DNA of 64,000 bases, from NCBI RefSeq assembly GCF_001424425.1, contig NZ_LMPT01000005.1, positions 62,001 through 126,000 of the forward strand, given 5' to 3'. Shown here piece by piece: positions 1 to 8,290 of this stretch. The translations under genes were made by a program, and so were the position numbers. This DNA comes from Acidovorax sp. Leaf191. Lineage in GTDB: Bacteria > Pseudomonadota > Gammaproteobacteria > Burkholderiales > Burkholderiaceae_C. Below the pieces are notes generated by a model. That model saw only the letters and a list, made by a program, of their open reading frames with translations. It did no database searches and had not been told where the DNA came from. How positions within the stretch are numbered: position 1 is the stretch's first letter; each line of letters starts with the position of its first letter.

Positions 1-165
1 CAGGGCGTTGTTGTTCAGCGCCTCGAAGCGCAGCTTGTCGCACGCGTCCGACGCGTTGGAGATCAGCTCGCGCAGGAAGATTTCCTGGTTGGAATACAGC
101 GAATGCGTGACCAGGTGCAGCAGCTGGGCCACTTCGGCCTGGAAGGACAGGGTTTGCTTGCTCAT
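1..165 (-). CDS. htpG: Chaperone HtpG (Hsp90), N-terminal fragment
   Basis: Only the first 55 codons lie in the window; the gene runs off the left edge. The protein starts [19 protein letters not shown] and continues through [20 protein letters not shown], the first helices of the Hsp90 N-terminal ATPase domain. The NASDA asparagine is the conserved ATP/Mg-binding residue of GHKL ATPases. HtpG is a cytosolic dimeric ATP-dependent chaperone. The start is the ATG whose complement is at 163-165, which matches the usual start of the family. Confidence 0.93.
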   Translation of the reverse strand, partial: MSKQTLSFQAEVAQLLHLVTHSLYSNQEIFLRELISNASDACDKLRFEALNNNAL

Positions 166-385
166 GGGATGAATGCTCTGGATCAGGATAAAAAAACGTC
201 AGCCGGCGCAGCCCCGCGGGAGCCGCCCGGCCTGGCAGGCGATGACGTGGGGGCACACGGCCCCATTTCAAGAGGACTCCGGGAACGGCCCGGACGCGGG
301 TGTGGCAGCCAGCGATTGTTGGCGCCGCCGGGCACCACGGTGCGCGCTCCGGGCGGACACCCCGGGCGCGGCGTCGGCCTCAGCC

Positions 386-1321
386 TCAGCCTTCCAGCGT
401 GATGCGCTGCACCAGCGACTGCAGGATCTTGTCGGCCCGGTCGTTGGCCACCTGGCAGGTGCCGGCCGCCGCGTGGCCGCCGCCGCCGAACTCCAGCATC
501 AGGTTGCCCACGTGCACCTGGCTGCTGCGGTCCAGGATGGACTTGCCGGTGGCGAACACGGTGTTCTGCTTTTGCAGGCCCCACATCACGTGGATGGAGA
601 TGTTGGAGCCGGGGAACAGCGCATAGATCATGAAGCGGTTGGTGGCCCAGATGGTGTCCTCCTCGCGCAAATCCAGCACCACCAGCTTGCCGATGTCGAT
701 GCCGCAGCGCAGCAGCTGCTCCTTGGCCTTGGGGGCGTGTTCGCGGTACAGCTGCACGCGCTCCTGCACGTCGGGCAGGGCCAGTATCTCTTCGATGGTG
801 TGGTCGCGGCAGTACTGGATCAGGTCCATCATCAGCGCGTAGTTGCTGATGCGGAAGTCGCGGAAACGCCCCAGGCCCGTGCGCGAATCCATCATGTAGT
901 TCAGCAGCACCCAGCCCTGCGGGTCCAGGATGTCCTCGCGCGAGTACTGGGCCGAGTCGGCCTGGTCCACGGCGGCCATCATCTCTTCGGTGATGCGCGG
1001 AAACGCGGCCTTGCCGCCGTAGTAGTTGTAGACCACGCGCGCCGCGGACGGGGCGTGGGCCTCGATAATGTGGTTCTCGTCGCGGCGGCCCGAGTTGCGC
1101 ACGGTTTCGGACTCGTGGTGGTCGAACACCAGGTGGGCGCCGGGCACGTAGGGCAGGTTGGTGGTGATGTCGCGGCTGGTGACGGCGATCTTGCCGTCCT
1201 GCATGTCCTTGGGGTGGACGAAGGTGATCTCGTCGATGAGGTTGAGCTCATTGAGCAGCACGGCGCACACCAGGCCGTCAAAGTCGCTGCGGGTTACCAG
1301 GCGGTATTTCACGTCGCTCAC
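386..1321 (-). CDS. DHH-family phosphoesterase (exopolyphosphatase/NrnA-like)
   Basis: A 311-residue cytosolic protein. Residues 8-20 (LVTRSDFDGLVCA) hold the first metal-binding DHH-family motif, followed by FDHHES, the signature Asp-His-His, near residue 60. Near the C-terminus GGGGHAAAG is the DHHA1 glycine motif that binds substrate phosphate. Such proteins are Mn/Mg-dependent phosphodiesterases acting on short oligonucleotides, pAp or polyphosphate; which substrate applies here cannot be told. I chose the GTG at 1321 because AGGAGAA lies just upstream and the reading frame before it carries no recognisable family sequence. It faces away from htpG's start across a 220-base gap and appears monocistronic. 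Confidence 0.85.
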   Translation of the reverse strand: MSDVKYRLVTRSDFDGLVCAVLLNELNLIDEITFVHPKDMQDGKIAVTSRDITTNLPYVPGAHLVFDHHESETVRNSGRRDENHIIEAHAPSAARVVYNYYGGKAAFPRITEEMMAAVDQADSAQYSREDILDPQGWVLLNYMMDSRTGLGRFRDFRISNYALMMDLIQYCRDHTIEEILALPDVQERVQLYREHAPKAKEQLLRCGIDIGKLVVLDLREEDTIWATNRFMIYALFPGSNISIHVMWGLQKQNTVFATGKSILDRSSQVHVGNLMLEFGGGGHAAAGTCQVANDRADKILQSLVQRITLEG

Positions 1322-1417
1322 TAGCTTCTCCTTGTTTCGGTTCTCACAGCCGCATGGTAGCGGCGTCTCCACGTCCGTCCGCACCGTTGGCATCAAAAAG
1401 GCACCCTCCGGTCGTTT

Positions 1418-2698
1418 TCACGCGGTCTCCAGCCATTGTTCGACCTGGCGGGCCACGCGCACGTCGTCCAACATCGCCAGATGCCCCATGTTGTGGAACA
1501 CCGCCTGCCGCTCCTGCGCGAAGTGCAGGCAACGCCGCGCATCATCGTGGATGCCCAGGGCGCTGCGCAATGGCACCAGGCCGTCGCCCAGCAGGCGCTC
1601 GGCCACCGGGCTGCGCCGCGGCGCCAGCGTGGCCGCCACGGTGCAGCATGCCACCCCGGGGGGCAGCGGCACGGGGGTGCGCTGGTCGGGGCTTTGGCGA
1701 AAGCGGTCGCGCCCGGCCCAGTCGGCATCGCACACGTGGCCGTAGCGCAGGTCGGTGATGCCAGCACTGCGCAGTTGCGCCAGCCGCGCAAAGGGGCGCG
1801 AATAGGCAGAACTGCCCAGCAGCACGTCCACCCAGCTGCCGGCCCGCTCCAGCGGCGCGCCGTGGTGCGGCGTGCCCAGGCACACTAGGTGGCGCAGCAG
1901 GCCCCGCCAGCGCGTGGCCGGCGCCTGGTCGCCGGCCGCTGCTTGCTCGCAGGCGCTGCGGGCCACCAGACCGCCCATGCTGTGGGCGAGGATCGCCAGG
2001 TCCGTGACCGGCACGGGCCAGGCCGCCACCAGTGCGTCGAGCATCCGGGACAGTTCGGCACCGTTGGTAGAGGTGTGCAGGCCCGTGTTGTAGCGCAGGT
2101 AGACCGGCGTGTAGCCCAGCGCCTCTCCCAGGTAGGCGCCGTGGTCGTGGCCGCCGCGCTGCCACTGCAAGTCGTTCATGCACAGGCCGTGCACCAGCAC
2201 CAGCAGCTTGCCGCTGGCGCGCCCCGCAGCGCCCAGCGCGGCCGGGTCCAGCGGCAGGCCGCGCTGGTAAAAGCCCATGGGCGTGCACAGCGGGTTGTGG
2301 TCGGCCTGCAGCCGGTCGCCCATCACACCGTTCAGCGCTGCCAGCACGGCCTGGCGCTCCCACTGCACGCCGGCCTCCGCCGGGCCCTGCACCAGGGGCT
2401 CCAGCCGCTGCAGGCCCGCCTGCAGGCCGGCATCCACCAGGCGGGTCACGCCGCGGATGCTCTGGTAGACCAGCCCGGTGAACCCGCGCGCCTGGCCCGG
2501 CTGCGCGCCGCCCGGCAGGCCCAGCGTGCCCAGCACCGACTGGTGCACGCCCTCGACCACGCGGGTGATGCCCGTGGTGGCCTGGGTGGCCAGCCGGGCC
2601 ACGCCGCGCAGGTCCGACGCCCGCACTTGCCGCAAGGGGCGCGCCGCCGCCGGTGGGACCACCGGCGGGCGTGAGCGGGGGCGTGGCGGGGACGGCAT
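1418..2698 (-). CDS. Alpha/beta-hydrolase, lipase/PGAP1-like
   Basis: A 426-residue hydrolase. A Pro/Arg-rich N-terminus and about 150 residues of poorly conserved sequence precede the alpha/beta-hydrolase core. The core starts LLVLVHGLCMND (oxyanion-hole HG motif) and contains AHSMGG, the GxSxG nucleophile elbow. GDGLVPLRSALG (acid region) and FHNMGHLAMLDD (probable catalytic His) lie near the end. This is the triad order of lipases and PGAP1-like esterases. No clear signal peptide is visible. A TTG 24 bases further upstream could also start it; I prefer the ATG at 2698. The substrate is unknown. Confidence 0.75.
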   Translation of the reverse strand: MPSPPRPRSRPPVVPPAAARPLRQVRASDLRGVARLATQATTGITRVVEGVHQSVLGTLGLPGGAQPGQARGFTGLVYQSIRGVTRLVDAGLQAGLQRLEPLVQGPAEAGVQWERQAVLAALNGVMGDRLQADHNPLCTPMGFYQRGLPLDPAALGAAGRASGKLLVLVHGLCMNDLQWQRGGHDHGAYLGEALGYTPVYLRYNTGLHTSTNGAELSRMLDALVAAWPVPVTDLAILAHSMGGLVARSACEQAAAGDQAPATRWRGLLRHLVCLGTPHHGAPLERAGSWVDVLLGSSAYSRPFARLAQLRSAGITDLRYGHVCDADWAGRDRFRQSPDQRTPVPLPPGVACCTVAATLAPRRSPVAERLLGDGLVPLRSALGIHDDARRCLHFAQERQAVFHNMGHLAMLDDVRVARQVEQWLETA

Positions 2699-2805
2699 GG
2701 CGGTGGGTCCAATCCTGATCAAACCGGCGCCATGGCGGGCCCTGCGGCCCGCACCCGGCCAGCCGCATCCCCACCCGGCAGGCGGGCCTGTGCGCTCATG
2801 CGGCG

Positions 2806-3828
2806 TCAGAACTGTTCATGGGGCGAGAGGTAGCGCCACTGGCCCACGGGCAGGTTGCCCAGCGTCACCCGGCCGATGCGGATGCGCTTGAGCCCCACCA
2901 CCTTCAGGCCCACCTGCTCGCACATGCGGCGGATCTGGCGCTTCTTGCCTTCGTTGAGCACGAAGCGCAGTTGCTCGGGGTTCTGCCACTCGACCTTCGC
3001 GGGCTTCAATGCCTGGCCGTCCAGCGACAGCCCGTGGCACAGCAGCGCCAGCTGTTCGCGCGGAAACGCCGACTGCACATCGGTTGCGATGTCGCCGTAC
3101 TGCACGCGCACCAGGTATTCCTTGTCGACCGTGGAGTCCTCGCCGATGAGGTGGCGCGCCACGCGGCCGTCCTGGGTCAGCACCAGCAGGCCCACCGAGT
3201 CAATATCGAGCCGCCCGCAGGGCGCCAGGCCCCGCAGCTGCGGCGGCGAGAAGCGGTTGCGGCTCGGGTCATCGCGCCAGTGGGTGCGGGGGTTGATCAG
3301 CGCCACGGCGGGCGTGTGGCCGTCTTCGGCCTGGCCGCTCACGTAGCCCATGGGCTTGTGCAGCAAGATGGTGACGCGCTGCTCCTGAAAGCTCTGCGCG
3401 ACCTTGTCGACCTCGATGCGGTCGGTGGGCAGCACCTGCTGGCCCATCTCCGCCACCTGGCCATTGACCTTGACCCAGCCCAGCGCCACCCATTCGTCGG
3501 CCTCGCGGCGCGAGCACATGCCCAGCTCTGCCATGCGCTTGTTCAGGCGCGAGCTGACCAGGCCGTTGGGTGCCACGGTGCGTGCGGCGGGCGCGGGGGC
3601 CTGGCGCACCGGGGCGACAAACCCGGTGCCCGACGCGGTGCGGTAGCCCGACGGTGCAGGCGCGCGGGACGGCCGGGGCGGCGGCGCGGGCCGTGCAGGG
3701 GCGGCCTTGGCGGCCTTGCCCGCGATGACGGGACGGCGAAGCATGGGCCGCGGTGCGGACGGGCCGCCGGCATCCGGGGCGGGGGCCGCGGCGGGGCCGG
3801 CGGGCGGGCGGGAGCTGGAAGAGGACAT
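2806..3828 (-). CDS. rluF: 23S rRNA pseudouridine synthase, RluF-type, with S4 domain
   Basis: A 340-residue protein with a low-complexity Pro/Ala/Arg-rich N-terminal extension of about 100 residues. An S4 RNA-binding domain follows (KRMAELGMCSRREADEWV) and then the RsuA/RluB/RluE/RluF catalytic domain. PCGRLDIDSVGLLVLTQDG contains the catalytic Asp in GRLDxDSxGLL. The C-terminal KKRQIRRMCEQVGLKV matches the conserved RQIRRM motif. RluF converts a uridine of 23S rRNA (U2604 in E. coli) to pseudouridine; the exact target here is by homology. The ATG at 3828 is chosen; an upstream in-frame start would add only 17 unconserved residues. Confidence 0.82.
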   Translation of the reverse strand: MSSSSSRPPAGPAAAPAPDAGGPSAPRPMLRRPVIAGKAAKAAPARPAPPPRPSRAPAPSGYRTASGTGFVAPVRQAPAPAARTVAPNGLVSSRLNKRMAELGMCSRREADEWVALGWVKVNGQVAEMGQQVLPTDRIEVDKVAQSFQEQRVTILLHKPMGYVSGQAEDGHTPAVALINPRTHWRDDPSRNRFSPPQLRGLAPCGRLDIDSVGLLVLTQDGRVARHLIGEDSTVDKEYLVRVQYGDIATDVQSAFPREQLALLCHGLSLDGQALKPAKVEWQNPEQLRFVLNEGKKRQIRRMCEQVGLKVVGLKRIRIGRVTLGNLPVGQWRYLSPHEQF

Positions 3829-3933
3829 TGCGCGTATTTTCGCCTGTGGGCCGGTCGGGCCTTGCGGGCCCGGCGCCAAAAGACCGGAAACGGTGCCGCT
3901 GCGGCACCCGCCCCCGGTGAAAAACCGGAAAGC

Positions 3934-6276
3934 TTACCCCTGGCGCGCCTGCCAGGCCAGGAAATCCTCCACCGGCAGCGGGCGGGTGATGTGGTAGCCC
4001 TGCGCCTCGTCGCAGTCGAGCACGCGCAGCCGCTCCAGGATGCCGGCCGTCTCCACCCCTTCGGCCACCACCGTGAGGCCCAGGTTGTGGGCCAGGTCGA
4101 TGGTGGAGCGCACGATGGTGGCGTCGTCCTCGCCCACCTCCATGCCCATCACGAAGGACTTGTCGATCTTGAGCTCGTCCACCGGCAGGCGCTTCAGGTA
4201 CGCCAGCGACGAGTAGCCCGTGCCGAAGTCGTCGATGGACAGCTTGAAGCCCTGCTCCGACAGCTTGTTGAGCATGGCCTCGGCGCGCAGCGGGTCGTCC
4301 ATGATCGCGCTCTCGGTGATCTCCAGGCAAAACGACGCGGCCTGCACGTTGTGGCGCACCAGGATGGCGCCCAGGCGCTGGCTCAGCTCCGGGTCCAGCA
4401 GGTCGCGCGTGGACAGGTTCACCGACACCCGCAGGGGCAGGCCCTGCGTGCGCGGGTCGGCCAGCAGCCGGGCCACGGCCTCGAACATCCACAGCGTGAG
4501 CTGCCGCACGAAGCCCGTCTGCTCGGCAAACGGGATGAACTCCATCGGCGGCACCAGGCCCCGCTGGGGGTGCGCCCAGCGCACCAGCGCCTCGGCCGCC
4601 AGGCCGCCCTGCCCGTGCAGCGCCACCTTGGGCTGCAGGTACAGGCGCAGCTCGTTGTGCTCGACCGCGCGGCGCAACTCGCTCAGCAGCGACAGGGTGA
4701 GCGAGCTGGCCGAGTCGAAGGAGGCGTCGTACTGCAGCGCGCCGCTGAGCTTGCGCTTGGCCGCGTACATCGCGATCTCGGACCGGCTGAGCAGCGTGTC
4801 GGCATCGTCCGCATCGCCCGGCCAGCACGCGATGCCGATGCCCGCGCTCAGGTCCACCGTCTGGTCCGCAAACGCCAGCGGCTCCTCGAACGACCGCGTG
4901 ATGCGCTGCGCCATCTCGTGGGCCGCTGCGGCATCCGCGTCGGGCAGCAGCACCCCGAACCCGTTGCCCCCCAGCCGCGCCACCATGTCGTCGCCGGAGC
5001 GCACCTGCTGGCGCAGCCGCTCGGCGACGGCCTGCAGCAGGCGGTCGCCGAACGCGTAGCCCAGCACGTCGTTCACGTGCTTGAAGCGGTCCAGGTCGAG
5101 CGTGAGCACGGCCAGCGGCTGCGCGGGCGCGCCCTGGCGGGTGCTTTGCGTGATGGCCTGCACCACGGCTTCGCGAAAGCGCTCGCGGTTGGGCAGGCCG
5201 GTCAGGCGGTCCCAGTAGGCCAGGCGGCGGATCTCGGTTTGCTGCGTGCCGATGTCCACGCGCATGCGGTCGAACGAGCGCGCCAGGTTGCCGATCTCGT
5301 CGGTGCGCTGGGTGTGCGCCAGCGGCACGTCGTACTCGCCGCGCGACAGCCGCTGCGTGGCCCCGAGCAGCGAGCGCAGCGGCGTCGCCAGGCGCTGGGC
5401 CATCAGGCCCGTGCCCACAGCAAACAGCAGCACGCCCGCCACGGTGATGATGGCCAGCAGCACCTGCAGCTGGCGGTACGGCGCCAGCACATCGTCCACG
5501 GAGCGCAGCAGCAGCGCCTGCACCTCGCCGCCCACGCTGTCCATGCGGATGGCGCGCGCCAGCAGCGTGCCGTCCGCGGTGGTCAGCTCGCCGGCCCCGG
5601 CACCCTGGCGCTTGAGCTGGGCCAGCGCCTCGGGCGGCAGGGTGGAGACCGGCATGGTCACCACACCGTTCTTGTCCTGGAGCGCCAGCACCACGTGCAC
5701 CGACAGCAGGCGGCGCATTTCATCGGCCAGCGGCTGGTCGATGGGAAAGCCCATCAGCACCCAGCCGATGACCACGGGCGCGCGCAGCGGCACCATCACG
5801 AACTGGTAGGGCACGCCGCCCATCACTGCGATCTGGCTGCCCTGCGGCTTGGCGGCCAGCGGCGGCACGATCTGGCGCAGCGTGGCCGGAAACTCCTCCA
5901 TGCTGTCCGACAGACTGGCCGCGCGCAGTTCCAGGTCGGTGCCCAGCAGCGCCGTCACGGCCGCACCGATGCGGCTGCCGTGGTTCTCCAGCACCGACTG
6001 GATGGTCTGCGCGTCGCCCGAATTGACCGCCGACCGAAAGCCGTAGTCGGCCGCGAGCAGGGCCGAGCCCTGGCGCAGCTTGTCGGCGTTCTGGTCGAGC
6101 AGGCGCAGCCAGACGTTCTCGTCCAGGTCCAGAGCCTGCGCGATCTGGGTGCGGGCATTGCGCTCGATGCTGGCGCGCACCACCGCGAAGCCCGCCGCCT
6201 GCACGATGAGCAGCAGCAGGAGCGACAGCCCCACCAGCCGCACGATGAGGCTGCGCCGGGGCCAGCGCAGCGTCAA
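3934..6276 (-). CDS. HAMP-GGDEF-EAL membrane protein, probable c-di-GMP phosphodiesterase
   Basis: A 780-residue inner-membrane protein. TM1 spans about residues 9-32, a periplasmic sensor region reaches about 265, and TM2 (about 272-290) leads into HAMP (to about 345), GGDEF (about 355-515) and EAL (about 530-780). The GGDEF motif reads GGNGF, so cyclase activity is probably lost. The EAL half keeps EALVRW, the N of VNLS, LEITES, DDFGTGYSS, LKIDKSF and VAEGVET, all hallmarks of an active c-di-GMP phosphodiesterase. Its start codon overlaps the stop of the cupredoxin-like gene (ATGA, 6273-6276), so the two are translationally coupled. It is the last gene of a three-gene operon. Confidence 0.88.
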   Translation of the reverse strand: MTLRWPRRSLIVRLVGLSLLLLLIVQAAGFAVVRASIERNARTQIAQALDLDENVWLRLLDQNADKLRQGSALLAADYGFRSAVNSGDAQTIQSVLENHGSRIGAAVTALLGTDLELRAASLSDSMEEFPATLRQIVPPLAAKPQGSQIAVMGGVPYQFVMVPLRAPVVIGWVLMGFPIDQPLADEMRRLLSVHVVLALQDKNGVVTMPVSTLPPEALAQLKRQGAGAGELTTADGTLLARAIRMDSVGGEVQALLLRSVDDVLAPYRQLQVLLAIITVAGVLLFAVGTGLMAQRLATPLRSLLGATQRLSRGEYDVPLAHTQRTDEIGNLARSFDRMRVDIGTQQTEIRRLAYWDRLTGLPNRERFREAVVQAITQSTRQGAPAQPLAVLTLDLDRFKHVNDVLGYAFGDRLLQAVAERLRQQVRSGDDMVARLGGNGFGVLLPDADAAAAHEMAQRITRSFEEPLAFADQTVDLSAGIGIACWPGDADDADTLLSRSEIAMYAAKRKLSGALQYDASFDSASSLTLSLLSELRRAVEHNELRLYLQPKVALHGQGGLAAEALVRWAHPQRGLVPPMEFIPFAEQTGFVRQLTLWMFEAVARLLADPRTQGLPLRVSVNLSTRDLLDPELSQRLGAILVRHNVQAASFCLEITESAIMDDPLRAEAMLNKLSEQGFKLSIDDFGTGYSSLAYLKRLPVDELKIDKSFVMGMEVGEDDATIVRSTIDLAHNLGLTVVAEGVETAGILERLRVLDCDEAQGYHITRPLPVEDFLAWQARQG

Positions 6277-6929
6277 GGCAACAACCCCGTCATGCGCACC
6301 GATGCGGTGCCGGTGCCCGTGGCGGGCACGGTGATCGCCTGCTCCAGCGCGGGCGCGCCCACGGGCAGGCGGCTGTGCCAGGTGCGCAGCGTGTAGCTGC
6401 CGGGCGGCACGTTGTCGATCTGCGCCCGGCCGGTGGCCGCCTGGCTGCGGGTGTAGAACGGCGTCTCCACCACCAGGATCCAGCCCACCATCTGGTCATG
6501 GATGTTGCAGCCGAGCACCGCCACGCCCGGGCGGTCGAACAGCACGGGGTTGGCAGGCGTGCCGGCATAAAGCTTGAGCTCGAACTTCTTGGTGGGCGAG
6601 AACGAATACACGTGGTGCCGCACCGAGTCGTTGTTCGGAAAGCGCACCTCCGAGCCCACCGGCACCACCAGCACCCCGGGCACGAACTGGCGCTTTTCCT
6701 GCGCCATCTCGGCGTTGGCCAGGGGCTTGGCCAGCTTCTTCGCATCGGCCGAATCCAGAAGCACCACGGCATCGGCCACGGGCTTGCCCGCGGCGTCCAG
6801 CACATCGACCTGCACGGTGGCGGCGTGGGCGCCGGCCACCGCACCGGCCAGGCCCAGGCAGGCCAGCGCCGCGCGCACGGCGTGGCCGGTGCGGCCGCGG
6901 GCCTGGGTGGCAATGGAAGGCGCGCGCAT
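6273..6929 (-). CDS. Periplasmic cupredoxin-like protein ('methylamine utilization' family)
   Basis: A 218-residue exported protein with a signal peptide ending about residue 36 (GAVAGAHA). A small beta domain (VQVDVLDAAGKPVADAVVLLD) precedes a cupredoxin-like fold. Possible copper ligands are His in DSVRHHVYSF and the Cys, His and Met of VLGCNIHDQMVGWILV, arranged as in blue-copper proteins. Annotation pipelines often call these 'methylamine utilization protein', but nothing here points to methylamine metabolism. It sits between a DUF4394 lipoprotein and a c-di-GMP phosphodiesterase, overlapping the latter by four bases, so a periplasmic sensing or accessory role for the signalling protein is plausible. 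That role is inference. Confidence 0.75.
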   Translation of the reverse strand: MRAPSIATQARGRTGHAVRAALACLGLAGAVAGAHAATVQVDVLDAAGKPVADAVVLLDSADAKKLAKPLANAEMAQEKRQFVPGVLVVPVGSEVRFPNNDSVRHHVYSFSPTKKFELKLYAGTPANPVLFDRPGVAVLGCNIHDQMVGWILVVETPFYTRSQAATGRAQIDNVPPGSYTLRTWHSRLPVGAPALEQAITVPATGTGTASVRMTGLLP

Positions 6930-6937
6930 GGGCGGAC

Positions 6938-7840
6938 TCAGGGCTCGATGGCCATGCCGACCAGCGGCGCGCCGTCGCCCACCTGGCCCAGGGGCTGGGC
7001 CGCTCCGGTCTGGAGGTTCACCAGCACCAGGCGCGTCGGGTTGTCGGCCGCGGTGCGCACCACCGCCAGCGCCGCGTTGCCCACGTCGGCAATGTCGAAG
7101 GACACGTCGGTCAGCCGCCCCAGGCCCAGCGGCCCCACGGTACGCAACTGGCCGGAGTTGGGTGAGACCACGGGCGTGGTGCCTTCGAGCGAGCCCTGCA
7201 TCACCAGCACGCCCAGCGCGCGGTCGATGGCGTAGTTGGTGGTGAGCTTGCTGTCCTGGGTGTTGTAGGTATAGGCAGCGCCCGCGATGCTTGGCGTGCG
7301 GCCGGCGTTCACGTCGCTGGCGGCGTAGCGCAGCCAGGGGTCGGCCTGCACGCCGTCCACCGCCGGATCGCCGTCCACCACGGCCCCGGTGTCGGGGTGC
7401 AGCCGCAGGTTGAGGCCCGTGTCGGAGACCACGCGGATGCGGTCGGCCGCGGGGTTGAAGTCGAAGCCGAACACCTGGCCCCTGAGCGGCACCACCGCGG
7501 GCGCGGCGCCCACGGGCCGCAGCGCGCCGGAGGGAATGTCGAGCGTGTACAGGCGGCCCGACTGCGCCAGCGCATACAGCACGCCGCGCGCCACGCGAAA
7601 GTCGATGCCCACGAGCCGGTCGCCCGCGGCCAGGCCCGTGACGGGGCGGCGCTCGAGGATGCGACCGGGTTCGCCGGCACTGAAGGTGATGAGTTCGTGC
7701 GAAGCCGTGACGGCCACGACGAGCTCGCGCCGGGCCGGGTCTGCAGCGGGCGGCGCGGCACAGCCGGCGATGAACGCAGCCACCGCCAGCAGCACACCCG
7801 CGGCCGGACGGCGCGCGAAAGAGAGGGATTTCAGTGACAT
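6938..7840 (-). CDS. DUF4394 lipoprotein
   Basis: A 300-residue protein with a lipoprotein signal: a hydrophobic stretch ending in AAFIAGCAAP puts the lipobox Cys at about residue 25. The mature part follows the DUF4394 pattern, a beta-propeller-like repeat around ITFSAGEPG, LVGIDFRVARGVLYAL, FGFDFNPAADRIRVVSDTG and YTYNTQDSKLTTNYAID. The biochemical function of DUF4394 is unknown. The ATG at 7840 gives a normal lipoprotein n-region; an earlier in-frame start adds 25 unconserved residues. It leads the operon with the cupredoxin-like and GGDEF/EAL genes, only 8 bases from the former. Confidence 0.8.
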   Translation of the reverse strand: MSLKSLSFARRPAAGVLLAVAAFIAGCAAPPAADPARRELVVAVTASHELITFSAGEPGRILERRPVTGLAAGDRLVGIDFRVARGVLYALAQSGRLYTLDIPSGALRPVGAAPAVVPLRGQVFGFDFNPAADRIRVVSDTGLNLRLHPDTGAVVDGDPAVDGVQADPWLRYAASDVNAGRTPSIAGAAYTYNTQDSKLTTNYAIDRALGVLVMQGSLEGTTPVVSPNSGQLRTVGPLGLGRLTDVSFDIADVGNAALAVVRTAADNPTRLVLVNLQTGAAQPLGQVGDGAPLVGMAIEP

Positions 7841-8290
7841 CGACGGCCTCGAATCTGTAACATGGTTATAACCCAACGGCCCTACCGAAATGCGGCACAG
7901 GGTATTGCAGGCCACCGGAGTTGCTATTATTTCAATAGCTACAAACGATTTAAAAACAAGCGTGAAAGCCTATTTTGAATCATAATTTCAGACTTGCACA
8001 GGTCCATCTATCGTCGCACCATCCGGCCTTGCGTGGCGCGGCCATTTGTAACAGACAGGCTATGCGCTTTGGGCATGCCGCTATCCGCAAGCGTCATGCC
8101 GCAAACAGCACTTTCTGCCTACACTGCCCGGCGGGTATGGGCATCGATATTGCTTCCGCCGTTGTTACCGCGCGGTAGCACCGCCCGCCTTGCACCCTGA
8201 CCGACCGATGGACCTTGGTGGGTTCGCCCGTTGTTTGTTCGTTTGCTTGTTTGTTGTTCGCTTCTTTACCGAGACCCAAGGAAAAAAACC
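7841..8290. promoter_or_regulatory. Divergent intergenic region between DUF4394 operon and chemotaxis receptor
   Basis: A 450-base gap between two divergent transcription units, which should contain both promoters; I cannot place a convincing -35/-10 pair. It holds a partial copy of the family-A palindromic repeat (about 7919-7947, ATTTCAATAGCTAC) and, just before the receptor gene, a T/G-rich run of imperfect GTTTG/CTTG units (about 8221-8270). An AAGGAAA ribosome-binding site precedes the ATG at 8291. No gene is supported in the gap. Confidence 0.45.

Noticed and set aside
173-1324. Plus-strand open frame across the DHH phosphoesterase
   Set aside because: Antisense shadow; DHH and DHHA1 motifs are on the minus strand.
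2818-6396. Very long open frame (about 1190 codons) on the plus strand
   Set aside because: Antisense shadow of the RluF and GGDEF/EAL genes in high-GC DNA; its protein is Gln/His/Arg-rich with no domain.
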